From Piromyces finnis (Eukaryota; Neocallimastigomycota; Neocallimastigomycetes; Neocallimastigales; Neocallimastigaceae), in NCBI GenBank assembly GCA_002104945.1, contig MCFH01000003.1:62001-126000 (forward strand): 64,000 nt of DNA, written 5' to 3'. The notes beneath the pieces were generated by a model that searched no databases, had not been told where the DNA came from, and saw only the letters and a program-made list of their open reading frames with translations. The stretch's first letter is position 1, and every line of letters begins with the position of its first letter. Of the stretch, positions 10,900-21,210 are shown piece after piece. Position numbers and translations under genes: made by a program.

Positions 10900-13800
10900 T
10901 TATTTGTATTTATATAATAAACTATCTCTAAATATTTTCATTTTATTTTTATTCAAGTATTTAGTAAAACCATCTGCTAAATTTTCTTCTGATTTTATAT
11001 ATTCTAGACTGATTTTATTTTCTTTAATTAATTCTCTTACTTTATGGTACTTAATATCAATATGTTTTGACTTTGGATTAATCGTTTCATTATTTGCGTT
11101 GTAAATAGTTGCTTGATTATCAATATTGATTTTTAAGCATTCTTCCTTTATTTTTAATTCACTAAAAATATTTCTATACCACAGAGCTTGCTTTGAGCAT
11201 TCACAAAGTCCATAATATTCTGCTTCGGCGGTTGAAGTTGTTACACATTTTTGCAGTTTTGAGTACCAGCTTGTTGGTCCATTTCCCAATAAAAATACAA
11301 ATCCAGTGGTAGATTTTCTTGTTTCTTCATCTCCCCCATAGTCTGAATCTACAAAAATCTTCAAATTTAAGTTTCTTTCAAAACGGATTCCATAATGAGG
11401 ATTTTCTTTCAGATATTTGAATATTTGTAATACATTCTTCCAATTTTGGATAGTAGGATTTTGTGAGAACCTAGATGCTTTGGTTACTGAAAATAAGATA
11501 TCTGGACGAGTACCTATGGCTAAATATAAAAGACTTCCTATTGCAGCTCTATAAGTAGTAGGGTCAAAAGGCTGATTGAGTTGTTCATCATTCTTGATTG
11601 GTGTAGTTGTCTTTGATCCTCTGCAGTTTTCTAAACCAAATTTGTGTAATATATCCTTTAAATACCTTTCTTGATGTAACAAATACCCATCTTTTAACGT
11701 CTCTACTTTGATTCCTATGATGAAATTTGCATCACCAACATCCGTGATAACATATTTCTCTTTAATTAATTTAATAGTTTTATCTATTTCTTCCTTTTTA
11801 CCAGTTATTAGGATGTCATCAACATATATTCCAACTAAACATACTAATTTATTGTTTTTGGTCTTTATAAATATGCATAGTTCGCTAACTAATTTCTGAA
11901 ATCCTAGTTCAATGAGAGTATTGCTGATGTTGTTATTCCATTCTCTTGCTGCTTGTTTTAAGCCATATAATGCTTTATTTAATTTCCATAATCCTTTTTT
12001 ATACATTTTATCTCCTTCAGGTGCTTTCATATATATATCTTCCTTTAAATCTGCATACAAATATGCGGCCTTAACATCTAATTGATGGATTTTATAGTTA
12101 TTAATTGCAGCTATTCCTATTAGGATTCTTAATGAGTCTTGTTTTAGAGTAGGAGAAAAGGTCTCATTGTAGTCTTCTCCATATTCTTGTGTAAAACCTC
12201 TGGCTACAAGTCTAGCTTTGTATTTTTCTATCTCACCAGTGCTATTCCTTTTTATCTTAAATACCCATCTTGAATCAATAATATTGGCGTCTTCTGGAAC
12301 TTCATCTATTCTTTTGAACACTTTTCTTTCTTTCATATTTAGCAATTCGGCTTCTATTGCTTTTATCCACTTATCCTTATCTTTTCTTTTAAATATATCA
12401 TTATAGGAATTTGGCTCCTTGATTTGTGCTATAGTTAGCGCCACTTCCTTAATTTTCTTCTTTTCTGGTTCATGTTCATGTGGCTTACTAAATTTTTCTT
12501 CTATGACATCTTCACTTGGAACAAGTTTCCGCTTTCTTGGGAATTTTTCTTCCTTTGGTGGATGATTTTCATTTAATTTAAAATTTTTATTGGATTTTAA
12601 TTTTCTATTTAGATTTCTCTTATTCAAAAAATTTTGTTTTGATAATAACTTTTTCTTATCAAAAAATTTTTTCTTAGATTTATCTTTATTGATTGGATCT
12701 TTAATTTCATTTTTATTTTTTAAATTTCTCAAATTATATTCCTTTTTATTTTGATTATTTAAATTACTTTCTTTTTCATCAGAAATATTTTTAAATTTGG
12801 ACTTTTCTTCAGGAATATTGATATTTTCTTTATTCAAATTTCTTCTTATTTCATTCTCATTAATAGGTATGTAATTTTTCTTATAATATTCTTCATTCTT
12901 ATAATTTACTTTTACATTTGAATAATTATTTTCTATTTCTTTTCTATTATTTTTATTTATATTATTTTTGACACTCTCAATATTTTCAAAATCAATTTTC
13001 TTTCTTGTTCCTAAATCAATGTCAGGACTCAGGATATTTAAAAAATCATTATTGTCAATTTCTCCAGTTAAATCATTTATCTCCATTTCTGATGGTGTTT
13101 TTAATACTTCTTCAATTAATTCATTTTTATTTACAATGTCTGATTTTTCTTCTATAAAATAAACATTTCCTTTTGTATTCAGGTATTTATTATTCCTTTT
13201 ATTATCCTTTGATATATTTGAATTGTCTTTACTGTTTATATTTTTATTTTTCTTGTCGTCATTTCTCTTTATATTCACTTCTTTAATTTCACAAATTTCA
13301 GTTTCGTCAGCACTATTATATTTTAAATTATTATATTTTAAATTATTTTCTTCCAAGGTAAAGTTATTTATATTGCCGTCGTTACTTCCTGAAATGTCAT
13401 TATTGTTTTCTTTTTCTTTATTGGTTTCACTTACAGATTCCATTGAAGTACTTATTTTAATTTCTTTATTTTCTTCCATTTCTTCAATTTTCCGGTAATT
13501 ATTTTTGTTCAAACGTTCTTTTTTCTTTTCTTTTAGTTTAATATAGTCTAAGAGATTTAAGTCTTCTTCTTCTGAGTCTTCTATACTCATATTACTATCA
13601 TTAGTGTCCTCGCAGACTTGCATAAAACTTTCAGAACTATTATTTTTTTCTTTATTTAATAGTGATGTGAGCTTATCCAGCTTTTCTTCTATATTTTTAA
13701 ATTTTTCTTCATAATTTACTTCTTTTAAGTCTTCTTTATTACTAGTTTTATCATTGAGTGTTTCTAGGTTTTCATTCATTAATTTATCATTTTCATTTGA

Positions 13801-14160
13801 AATGTCCTTTTCTTTTTTGTCTTTATTGTTATTGTTTTCATTTTCTTTATCATACATATAATTAAAGTTCCTTACTTGAAAAGTTTCTGTATTTTGACTA
13901 TATGTTTCATTATTATTTTCTTTTTCTAAATTATAATTGTAATCACCAGGTTCTTCTTCTAAAAAACCTACGACTCTTTTCACTTTAATTTTCCTTGATT
14001 TTATGTCGAATATTCTGTATCCTACTGAAGATTCATCATATCCGATAAAGATTCCCTCCTTAGTTTTGTCTTGAAATTTTGGAATGTTACTGTCATCTAA
14101 ATAATACACTTTACATCCAAATACTCTTAAATTTTTATAATCAACTTTTCTGTCGTACAT
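10900..14160 (-). CDS. pol: E2 Copia Pol, C-terminal half: reverse transcriptase and RNase H
   Basis: The first ~90 residues are the end of integrase (RVFGCKVYYLD, GIFIGYDESSVGYRIFD). Then comes an unusually long Asn/Lys/Glu-rich linker (~residues 95-600) of low complexity. The RT begins near 630 (WVFKIKRNSTGEIEKYKARL), with YVDDILITG near 777, followed by Copia-type RNase H (VDSDYGGDEETRKSTTGF near 937, STAEAEYYGL). The ATG at 14160 is only the first Met after the TGA at 14203-14205; the true frame enters from the gag-integrase half across the E2b insertion. Catalytic motifs look intact, but the protein cannot be made as a polyprotein. Confidence 0.88.
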   Translation of the reverse strand: MYDRKVDYKNLRVFGCKVYYLDDSNIPKFQDKTKEGIFIGYDESSVGYRIFDIKSRKIKVKRVVGFLEEEPGDYNYNLEKENNNETYSQNTETFQVRNFNYMYDKENENNNNKDKKEKDISNENDKLMNENLETLNDKTSNKEDLKEVNYEEKFKNIEEKLDKLTSLLNKEKNNSSESFMQVCEDTNDSNMSIEDSEEEDLNLLDYIKLKEKKKERLNKNNYRKIEEMEENKEIKISTSMESVSETNKEKENNNDISGSNDGNINNFTLEENNLKYNNLKYNSADETEICEIKEVNIKRNDDKKNKNINSKDNSNISKDNKRNNKYLNTKGNVYFIEEKSDIVNKNELIEEVLKTPSEMEINDLTGEIDNNDFLNILSPDIDLGTRKKIDFENIESVKNNINKNNRKEIENNYSNVKVNYKNEEYYKKNYIPINENEIRRNLNKENINIPEEKSKFKNISDEKESNLNNQNKKEYNLRNLKNKNEIKDPINKDKSKKKFFDKKKLLSKQNFLNKRNLNRKLKSNKNFKLNENHPPKEEKFPRKRKLVPSEDVIEEKFSKPHEHEPEKKKIKEVALTIAQIKEPNSYNDIFKRKDKDKWIKAIEAELLNMKERKVFKRIDEVPEDANIIDSRWVFKIKRNSTGEIEKYKARLVARGFTQEYGEDYNETFSPTLKQDSLRILIGIAAINNYKIHQLDVKAAYLYADLKEDIYMKAPEGDKMYKKGLWKLNKALYGLKQAAREWNNNISNTLIELGFQKLVSELCIFIKTKNNKLVCLVGIYVDDILITGKKEEIDKTIKLIKEKYVITDVGDANFIIGIKVETLKDGYLLHQERYLKDILHKFGLENCRGSKTTTPIKNDEQLNQPFDPTTYRAAIGSLLYLAIGTRPDILFSVTKASRFSQNPTIQNWKNVLQIFKYLKENPHYGIRFERNLNLKIFVDSDYGGDEETRKSTTGFVFLLGNGPTSWYSKLQKCVTTSTAEAEYYGLCECSKQALWYRNIFSELKIKEECLKINIDNQATIYNANNETINPKSKHIDIKYHKVRELIKENKISLEYIKSEENLADGFTKYLNKNKMKIFRDSLLYKYK

Positions 14161-14284
14161 TAATTCAAATGGTATTTCACCATTAATTCCACTGTGCGGA
14201 ACTCAATTATGAACATAGTTCGCTGTTTTCACAGCATCTTCCCAAAAGCGACGACATAACCTTGCGTCCATTAACATTGCAGTA
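14161..14284 (-). pseudogene. E2 integrase fragment with premature TGA
   Basis: Reading the minus strand from the E2b junction, the frame continues the integrase core (MLMDARLCRRFW, then KTANYVHN) and hits TGA, followed by VPHSGINGEIPFELMY. Copia proteins normally have Arg at the stop, so CGA to TGA is the simplest change. This is a single C-to-T transition at what would be a CpG. Confidence 0.75.
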
Positions 14285-15076
14285 TGTAAAAGTATAAAAT
14301 TTAAAACAGATTTTATACTTAAAACAAAACAATTTTTATTAACACAAAAATAAAAAAATAAAACATTAAATTTTTATTTTAAAAATCATTTTATTTAAAA
14401 CTCTTAAAAAGATTATTAACTATATAATAGTTAATAATTAAAAAATTGAAAATAACAATTACATCGATTTAATAAACAAAAAATTACATGTATTTATATT
14501 TTTTCATAATTATATTCTAATATATTATTCTATTTAAATAAACATATATTTAATATAAAATAAACAAAACTAATTTAATTAAATAATAAAATAACAGAAC
14601 TAAACTAAACTAATTCATTATACTTTTAATTCAATTTGAGTAAACTCAAAATTGAATAAAGCCCATGTATTTTCTATAAATTAGTTTAATATTATCAATA
14701 CTATTCTTAATATATTTCCTATTGAAATATAAATAAATCTATTTTTAAAACTAAGTTAAAATTATTAAACTATTCTAAATTTAAATAAAAAAGTATAATC
14801 TATTCTAAAATTAAATAAAAAGTATTTAAAAAATATTTTAATTATTTAAAATATTTGAAATATTTAAATTTAATTAAAAATCTTTTATTCCTTAAACTTA
14901 AATATTTATCTTAATTTAAATTTAACGGAATTATTATAAAATAATTTATTATTAAATTATTATTCCATAAAATTTATTCAAAAATTTTATAATCAGTTTT
15001 ACTAAATATTAATTTATTATTTAATAATTAATAATTAATTATTAAATAATCTAAAGATATATATTATATCTTTACA
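14285..15076 (-). repeat. E2b 3' LTR (792 bp)
   Basis: Plus strand reads TGTAAAAGTATAAAA to ATATCTTTACA. Same length as the right copy at 20419-21210, with no difference seen by eye, which implies recent insertion. Confidence 0.92.
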
Positions 15077-15108
15077 ATCTCGCCCTTTAAGTCGAGCTCC
15101 TGCGAGAT
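15077..15108 (-). promoter_or_regulatory. E2b polypurine tract inside a 7-bp hairpin
   Basis: On the minus strand the 3' LTR is preceded by AAAGGGCGAGAT, a purine-rich plus-strand primer. ATCTCGC at the start and GCGAGAT at the end of this segment are perfect complements, so the tract sits in a hairpin. The middle (AAGTCGAGCTCCTGCGAGAT on the plus strand) also occurs at 56411-56430 beside the E6 3' LTR. Confidence 0.65.
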
Positions 15109-17779
15109 TATTTTCTTGAAGAAATTTAAATAACAAATGGTTACTACTTTTTCTAAATCATAACATTGTTAAAAAAATATATAAGTATTTAATTTATTTA
15201 TACTCTTATTATCATTCTTGTTACTTATACATAATTCTAATAATTTATCTAAAACTTAATCATCAAGAATCCATTTGTTTTTATATTCAGATTGTGGTTA
15301 TTTATAAATTGTTTTCTATTAACATTTTTATTTAAGTATTCAAAACAAAACATTTACTTAAGTTTCAAATTTTTATTTATTCAATTCTTCTTGATCATCA
15401 TGACTTTTATAATCTTCTTATGCATGATTAAAATTCTATTTTACAATTTTAATACTTTTTATTAATACTTATAATAATCTGTTCAACTTTCTTTGATTTA
15501 TTAGCTGAAGAAATTTCAATATTAAATTTTAAATTAAATCCATAGTTTGTATAAAATTGAAATTGATTGATTGATTACAATAAAATATTATAAGTAGATT
15601 CCAATATAACAATCAATTCGATTTTATTAACCAACGGAGATATTGGAACAATATCTCGTTCACCCTCTCATTTAAATGAAAAGTCTGTGATAAAATTTAT
15701 ATTAAATATATCAAACAGACAATTCTAAAATTATAAAGAAAATAGCATTTAGAGAGTATTAAATGTTTTTTATTATTGTACAAGCTTTAAACCAAGTGGA
15801 ACTTATTTTTTTTAAAGGTTATTATTAAGCAAATAAATATAACAAAATTCTTAGTAATAAAATATTTGTAAAAAAATTAACATTTATTAATAATAATGGA
15901 AAAACATCATTCAATAATTATATTAACTATACCACTATTTTTTTTAATCTTATTATTAAATAAACAAAAGTGGTATCAAGTCATCAAGTAAATACTATAA
16001 TTTAATTAACAAATTTATCATTTTTAGACGTTTTTAAAATACTTTTAGCATATTTATAATTCTCTTTTATTTTATAATTTATCAATATATGGTATTATAA
16101 AATTATTTCTTTTTTAAAAATTTAACAATGAATTCATAAATTTAAATATCATCAATAAAACATCACAGAATTGATATAAACATATACATAATGTTGTACT
16201 AAATATTATTAATTATAAAGTAATTAAAATACTTCATCAAAAGCATCACTTAAAATATTAAAATAGAGCTGATACATTTTTGAATAAAAGGTATGATAAT
16301 AAATTAAAAATGCCATATAAAGATTAAAGCAATTTTAAATTCATCACCTTATTTAATTCTTACTAAGCTATTGATATATTTAAATTTAGTTTAAAAACAT
16401 ATTTTACTCCATTTATCTTATTTATTGATTAAAGGAATATATGAATTTCAATAATTATATCATTTAATTTCCTACAATCAATATATAGTAATTATAGTTA
16501 TCAATCTCATTATACTTCCATTAAAAAGAATTGTATAAAGATTAAAATCTTTTTTTTTTTTCCTTTATAAAGTTCGTTTTATTAAGTACATAAAAACTAT
16601 TCATTTATTAAAAACTCTTATAATTATTATACATATTACATTAATTTATATTTGTTTTATTCATTATATTTATTACATTTATCATATTTATTAACTTATT
16701 CTATTTATTAATTTACTCTATTTATTAATTTATTCTATTTATTACATTTTATTATATTTTTTTTTCATTTGTTGTATTTATTAATTCTATTTTTTTTTTT
16801 AATTATTATTAATACTAACTATTATATTATCAAATTATTACTATTACTAAAACTATTCCTCATTAATTTCTATTATAGCTATTTCTAATTCTACAATACT
16901 AATACATTACAATCATATTTATTTTTTAAATTACATTTATTATAATCAAAATTATTTAGATAACATTATTTTCCATAGGACGAATGTACTTAACATTTTG
17001 TTATAATCCTCCACAATTCAGTAATTCATTAAGTTTCTTTTTAAAACATTGGAATTTTCAAATTTATTATTTCATTATTGAATTGTTCTTCTTTCTTGTT
17101 TCTTTTTATTTTCATTTTATTCTTTATAAAATCAAGATAAATGAAATTAAGAACAGATCCAGAATAGATTAATTTTCTAGCTCTGATTTCACTACCATCA
17201 TATTATTAAGAATAAAAAATATTACACTCATTTCTTATTATATATTTATTTAACTTTATAATTATTCAATCAAAGCTACTATATTAATTTATTCAAGTTA
17301 TTTGAATCTTTTAAATATAAAACTTACTTCTTAATAAAAATATAAACTTATTAACTAGATATACAATAACTTCTTTATAATAAATTCAAATCAAATTAAA
17401 TTTGTGAATTTATTCTACAATTATAAGAAATTCTTTATTTAATTAATTTATTTTAATTTATTAATTATAAAAAACATAATTTATTTAACAACTAAATTTG
17501 TAAAACCTCCTCATATTGAATTCAAATTATTTTAATTATTAATCTTAATCATTTGTTTAATGAATTATTTAATAAACTATTACATTCAAATTATCTTAAT
17601 TTACGAAATATAAAATTAATTTTTTTTTTTTTTTTTTAATAAATGTATAACTTTTTAAATAACTAAATTTGTATTGACTTTTGTTGATAAATTCAAATCA
17701 AATTAAAAATGCTTTAAATTTATATTCTAATTATTAAGAATTTTCTATTTAGTCAAATATTCAGTTATATAAAATACAC
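15109..17779. other. E2b noncoding interior, left part
   Basis: Extremely AT-rich with many homopolymer T or A tracts. ORFs here are 62 codons or less and low-complexity. I recognise no domain, tRNA or clear repeat unit. Confidence 0.5.
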
Positions 17780-19308
17780 CTTTATATAAAAGAAGTCAAC
17801 TCCATCCTATCAACTGGTGTCAGCGAATTCTTTATAAAGTATAAAACATGTTATTACAATGAAATTAAATTATTATTTTTTTTTTAAGCTCGTTTTCGTA
17901 TTACTTCATAATATTTTAATATATTATTTAATAAACTTCTTAATTGTATTTATCTAATTTAATTAATAATATATAATCCTTGAATATATTTTATTTATTT
18001 AGTTAGTTAATCGAATTTATATTGTATCTTCATATTAAAGAAGTCGACCTGACTCTATCCTTTAAAGAAAAGGTGTCGTCGAGTTCTTTATTTAGTATGA
18101 AGTTAAATTATTTTAAAAGTGATTTTAAATATCAAATCATTTTCTAACTTCATTAAATTAAATTATATATTTCAAATTTTCAAGTTAAATTAATTTATAG
18201 TATTTTCAATTTAATTTATTATATACTATTTCCCAAAAAGATGTCGATCTGACTCTGTCCTCTAAAAAGGTGTCATCGAAATCTTATTATAATAAAGAAT
18301 AATTTATTTATTTAACTAACTTTACACATTTATTACTTTTACTTTTATTGTAAAATTTTAATTCATTTCTTAATTTTAATTTATTATATACTATATCTAA
18401 AAGATGTCGCTCAGACTCTATCCTATCAAAAGGTGTCGAGCGAGGTCTTTTAAGTATATAATAAATTCATTTCAAATTTACTTATTATATAATCAAATTT
18501 TAATTTGTTTTAATTATATATTCAATTTAATTTATTATATACAATATCTAAAGATGTCGCTCAGACTCTATCCTATCAAAAGGTGTCGAGCGAGGTCTTT
18601 TATAGTATATAATAAATTTATTTCAATAAGATAACTTATTCCTCAACTACTTTTAATAAATATCAAAATTTTAATTTTCATATTTCTCAATGTATTTTAA
18701 ATAAATCTAAAATTATTATATACTACGTCTAAAAGATGTCGCTCAGACTCTATCCTATCAAAAGGTGTCGAGCGAGGTCTTTTATAATATATAATAAATA
18801 TATTTCAATAAAATAACTTTTTCCAATAAGTGATATTTACATTTTAATTCACTTATTTCTCAATTTCATTTTAATTAATAAATATCAAAATTTTAATTTT
18901 CATACAATATATTTTAAATAATTCTATAATTATTATATACCATGTTTAAAAGATGTCGCTCAGACTCTATCCTATCAAACGGTGTCGAGCGAGGTCTTTT
19001 AAGTATATAATAAGTTCATTTCAAAATAACAATTAATAATTCATTCAAATAAGTGAAATCAACATACTAATTCACTTATTTCTCAATATATTTAAATAAT
19101 TTTAAAATTTTATTAACTTTTTCTTAATTTTCTTTCTTTTTAAATAAGTTTTAATTTTCTTACTTTGCAATTAATTTTTTGATTTAATTTACTCTTTTAA
19201 TTGTATATATCCAATTTAATTTATAATATACTATGTATAAAAGATGTCGCTCAGACTCTATCCTATCAAACGGTGTCGAGCGAGTTCTTTTTATAGTATA
19301 TTATAATT
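17780..19308 (-). repeat. Array of eight hairpin repeats in E2b
   Basis: Eight copies at about 17780-17838, 18028-18102, 18216-18297, 18380-18465, 18531-18616, 18712-18798, 18929-19013 and 19218-19308, with AT-rich spacers. The plus-strand core in copies 4-8 is AAAAGATGTCGCTC, then GACTCTATCCTATCAAA, then GGTGTCGAGCGAGGTCTTTT. The arms pair (AAAGA with TCTTT, TCGCTC with GAGCGA, GAC with GTC, CC with GG), and outer TATTATATAC/GTATATAATA arms extend several copies. Copies 2 and 3 change both sides of the inner stem (TCGA/TCGA and TCGAT/ATCGA). Copy 1 is the most degenerate. Confidence 0.8.
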
Positions 19309-19429
19309 AAATTTAATTTTAAAAGAGTTTCATCAATTTAAAAACAAGAGTATTTCATAAATATATTTCTATTAGTATTACAGATAGATTTTATATATAA
19401 AGATTTCATTGTTCCATACAGTAGAGTTA

Positions 19430-20280
19430 CACTTATTCCAATTCCAATATAAAAAGGAAAGTTTCACAGAGTAGAAGTTCCACAAGCAAAGTTCCACGAG
19501 ATTCGTTCAAAAGAATTCCACGAAGGAAGGATTTCACAAGGTAGTGTTCCACAAGTAGGTAAAAATTCCACAATTATAGTATCAATACGTTACATTACGT
19601 TAAGAAAATTTTTTTGTTATAATTAATTTTAATTAATATTAAATAATAAAATAATTTTTGTAGAAGAATCTTAATTATTAATAAATTAGTTATTAGTAAT
19701 AAATAGAAAAATTTAGAAGAATAAATAGTTTAGTTTAGTAAAAGAATTATAACACCTTCTCGAAGTAATATTAATTTTATAATCTTTATTATTAATTATT
19801 TTTATTTAATTAGTAATTATTAGTAATTATTATTAATAAAAAATTAAAATAATTGTAAAGCCTCAATTGAAGCTTTAGTATAAATAGTTAAAGAAAAAAT
19901 AATTAGTTAAGCTTCAATTGAGAATTATTTTCAAATTCTATAAAAACCTTTTTATTATTCTGACTTATAAAAAGTCCACTTTTCAATGTTAATAAAAGAT
20001 CAAATATAATTTTAAACTTAAATTATTAATAAAAGAGTCTTGTGTAAAATTTTTAAATAAATTTCTATTATTGTCTTTCCTAAATTTTTATCAAACCTTA
20101 TTTAATAATAAAATAATTCAACCTATTCGCCAAACCCCTGATATATAGTTCCACAAAGTAGTGTTTCACAAAATTTATTTAGAATTTCACAAAGTAGGGT
20201 AACACAAAATTAATGTTACACTGACAGAAGTTACACCATAAATAGTTCCACAAGGTAGGCTTCTCAAGTAGACAAAAAAA
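19430..20280 (-). repeat. Degenerate short repeats in the E2b 5' leader
   Basis: About a dozen loose copies of a TTCCACAAGGTAG-like motif cluster at 19430-19570 and 20145-20270 (plus-strand reading), for example GTTCCACAAGTAG and TTTCACAAGGTAG. The region lies just downstream of the 5' LTR of this minus-strand element, where packaging signals are expected. E6 has a different repeat family in the same place (61380-61510). A packaging role is inference. Confidence 0.5.
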
Positions 20281-20407
20281 ATTTCCGAAGAGAAAAAATT
20301 TCCGAAAAGTTCCAAATTTTCTACGGTAGCAATTCCCAATGTTGTAACTTCAGAAAATAAAAATTGTTTTATTATTAAATATAAAACGTGTTTTTTAATA
20401 AGAAAAG

Positions 20408-20632
20408 GTAATTGTTATTGTAAAAGTATAAAATTTAAAACAGATTTTATACTTAAAACAAAACAATTTTTATTAACACAAAAATAAAAAAATAAAACAT
20501 TAAATTTTTATTTTAAAAATCATTTTATTTAAAACTCTTAAAAAGATTATTAACTATATAATAGTTAATAATTAAAAAATTGAAAATAACAATTACATCG
20601 ATTTAATAAACAAAAAATTACATGTATTTATA
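20408..20632 (-). promoter_or_regulatory. E2b self-priming PBS, primer segment and TATA box
   Basis: On the minus strand the first 11 nt after the 5' LTR (ATAACAATTAC, complement of 20408-20418) are fully complementary to GTAATTGTTAT inside the LTR (complement of 20586-20596). TATAAATA (complement of 20625-20632) lies 36 nt upstream of that segment. Confidence 0.75.
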
Positions 20633-21210
20633 TTTTTTCATAATTATATTCTAATATATTATTCTATTTAAATAAACATATATTTAATATAAAATAAACA
20701 AAACTAATTTAATTAAATAATAAAATAACAGAACTAAACTAAACTAATTCATTATACTTTTAATTCAATTTGAGTAAACTCAAAATTGAATAAAGCCCAT
20801 GTATTTTCTATAAATTAGTTTAATATTATCAATACTATTCTTAATATATTTCCTATTGAAATATAAATAAATCTATTTTTAAAACTAAGTTAAAATTATT
20901 AAACTATTCTAAATTTAAATAAAAAAGTATAATCTATTCTAAAATTAAATAAAAAGTATTTAAAAAATATTTTAATTATTTAAAATATTTGAAATATTTA
21001 AATTTAATTAAAAATCTTTTATTCCTTAAACTTAAATATTTATCTTAATTTAAATTTAACGGAATTATTATAAAATAATTTATTATTAAATTATTATTCC
21101 ATAAAATTTATTCAAAAATTTTATAATCAGTTTTACTAAATATTAATTTATTATTTAATAATTAATAATTAATTATTAAATAATCTAAAGATATATATTA
21201 TATCTTTACA
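20419..21210 (-). repeat. E2b 5' LTR (792 bp)
   Basis: Partner of 14285-15076. Directly followed by the second CAGTA target copy at 21211-21215 in the Copia integrase gene. Confidence 0.92.

Larger units (their letters stand above)
14285..21210 (-). mobile_element. E2b: large non-autonomous LTR element without coding capacity
   Basis: LTRs of 792 bp at 14285-15076 and 20419-21210, TSD CAGTA at 14280-14284 and 21211-21215, inserted in the Copia integrase. The 5.3-kb interior (15077-20418) has no significant ORF. It keeps the cis signals of a retroelement: a minus-strand self-priming PBS next to the right LTR and a polypurine tract next to the left LTR. PBS, PPT-proximal sequence and parts of the LTR match E6, so E6-type proteins are the likely helper. 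The interior carries an array of eight hairpin repeats. It fits the LARD class (large retrotransposon derivative). Confidence 0.88.

Noticed and set aside
18404-18634. 76-codon ORF across two hairpin repeats
   Set aside because: It reads the repeat twice through AT-rich spacer; the other copies do not keep an open frame, so coding is unlikely.
17780-19308. CRISPR array or hammerhead-type retrozyme for the E2b repeats
   Set aside because: Spacers are long, AT-rich and unequal (roughly 150-290 bp between starts), and the hammerhead core motifs (CTGANGA and GAAA) are absent. This is a eukaryotic LTR element.
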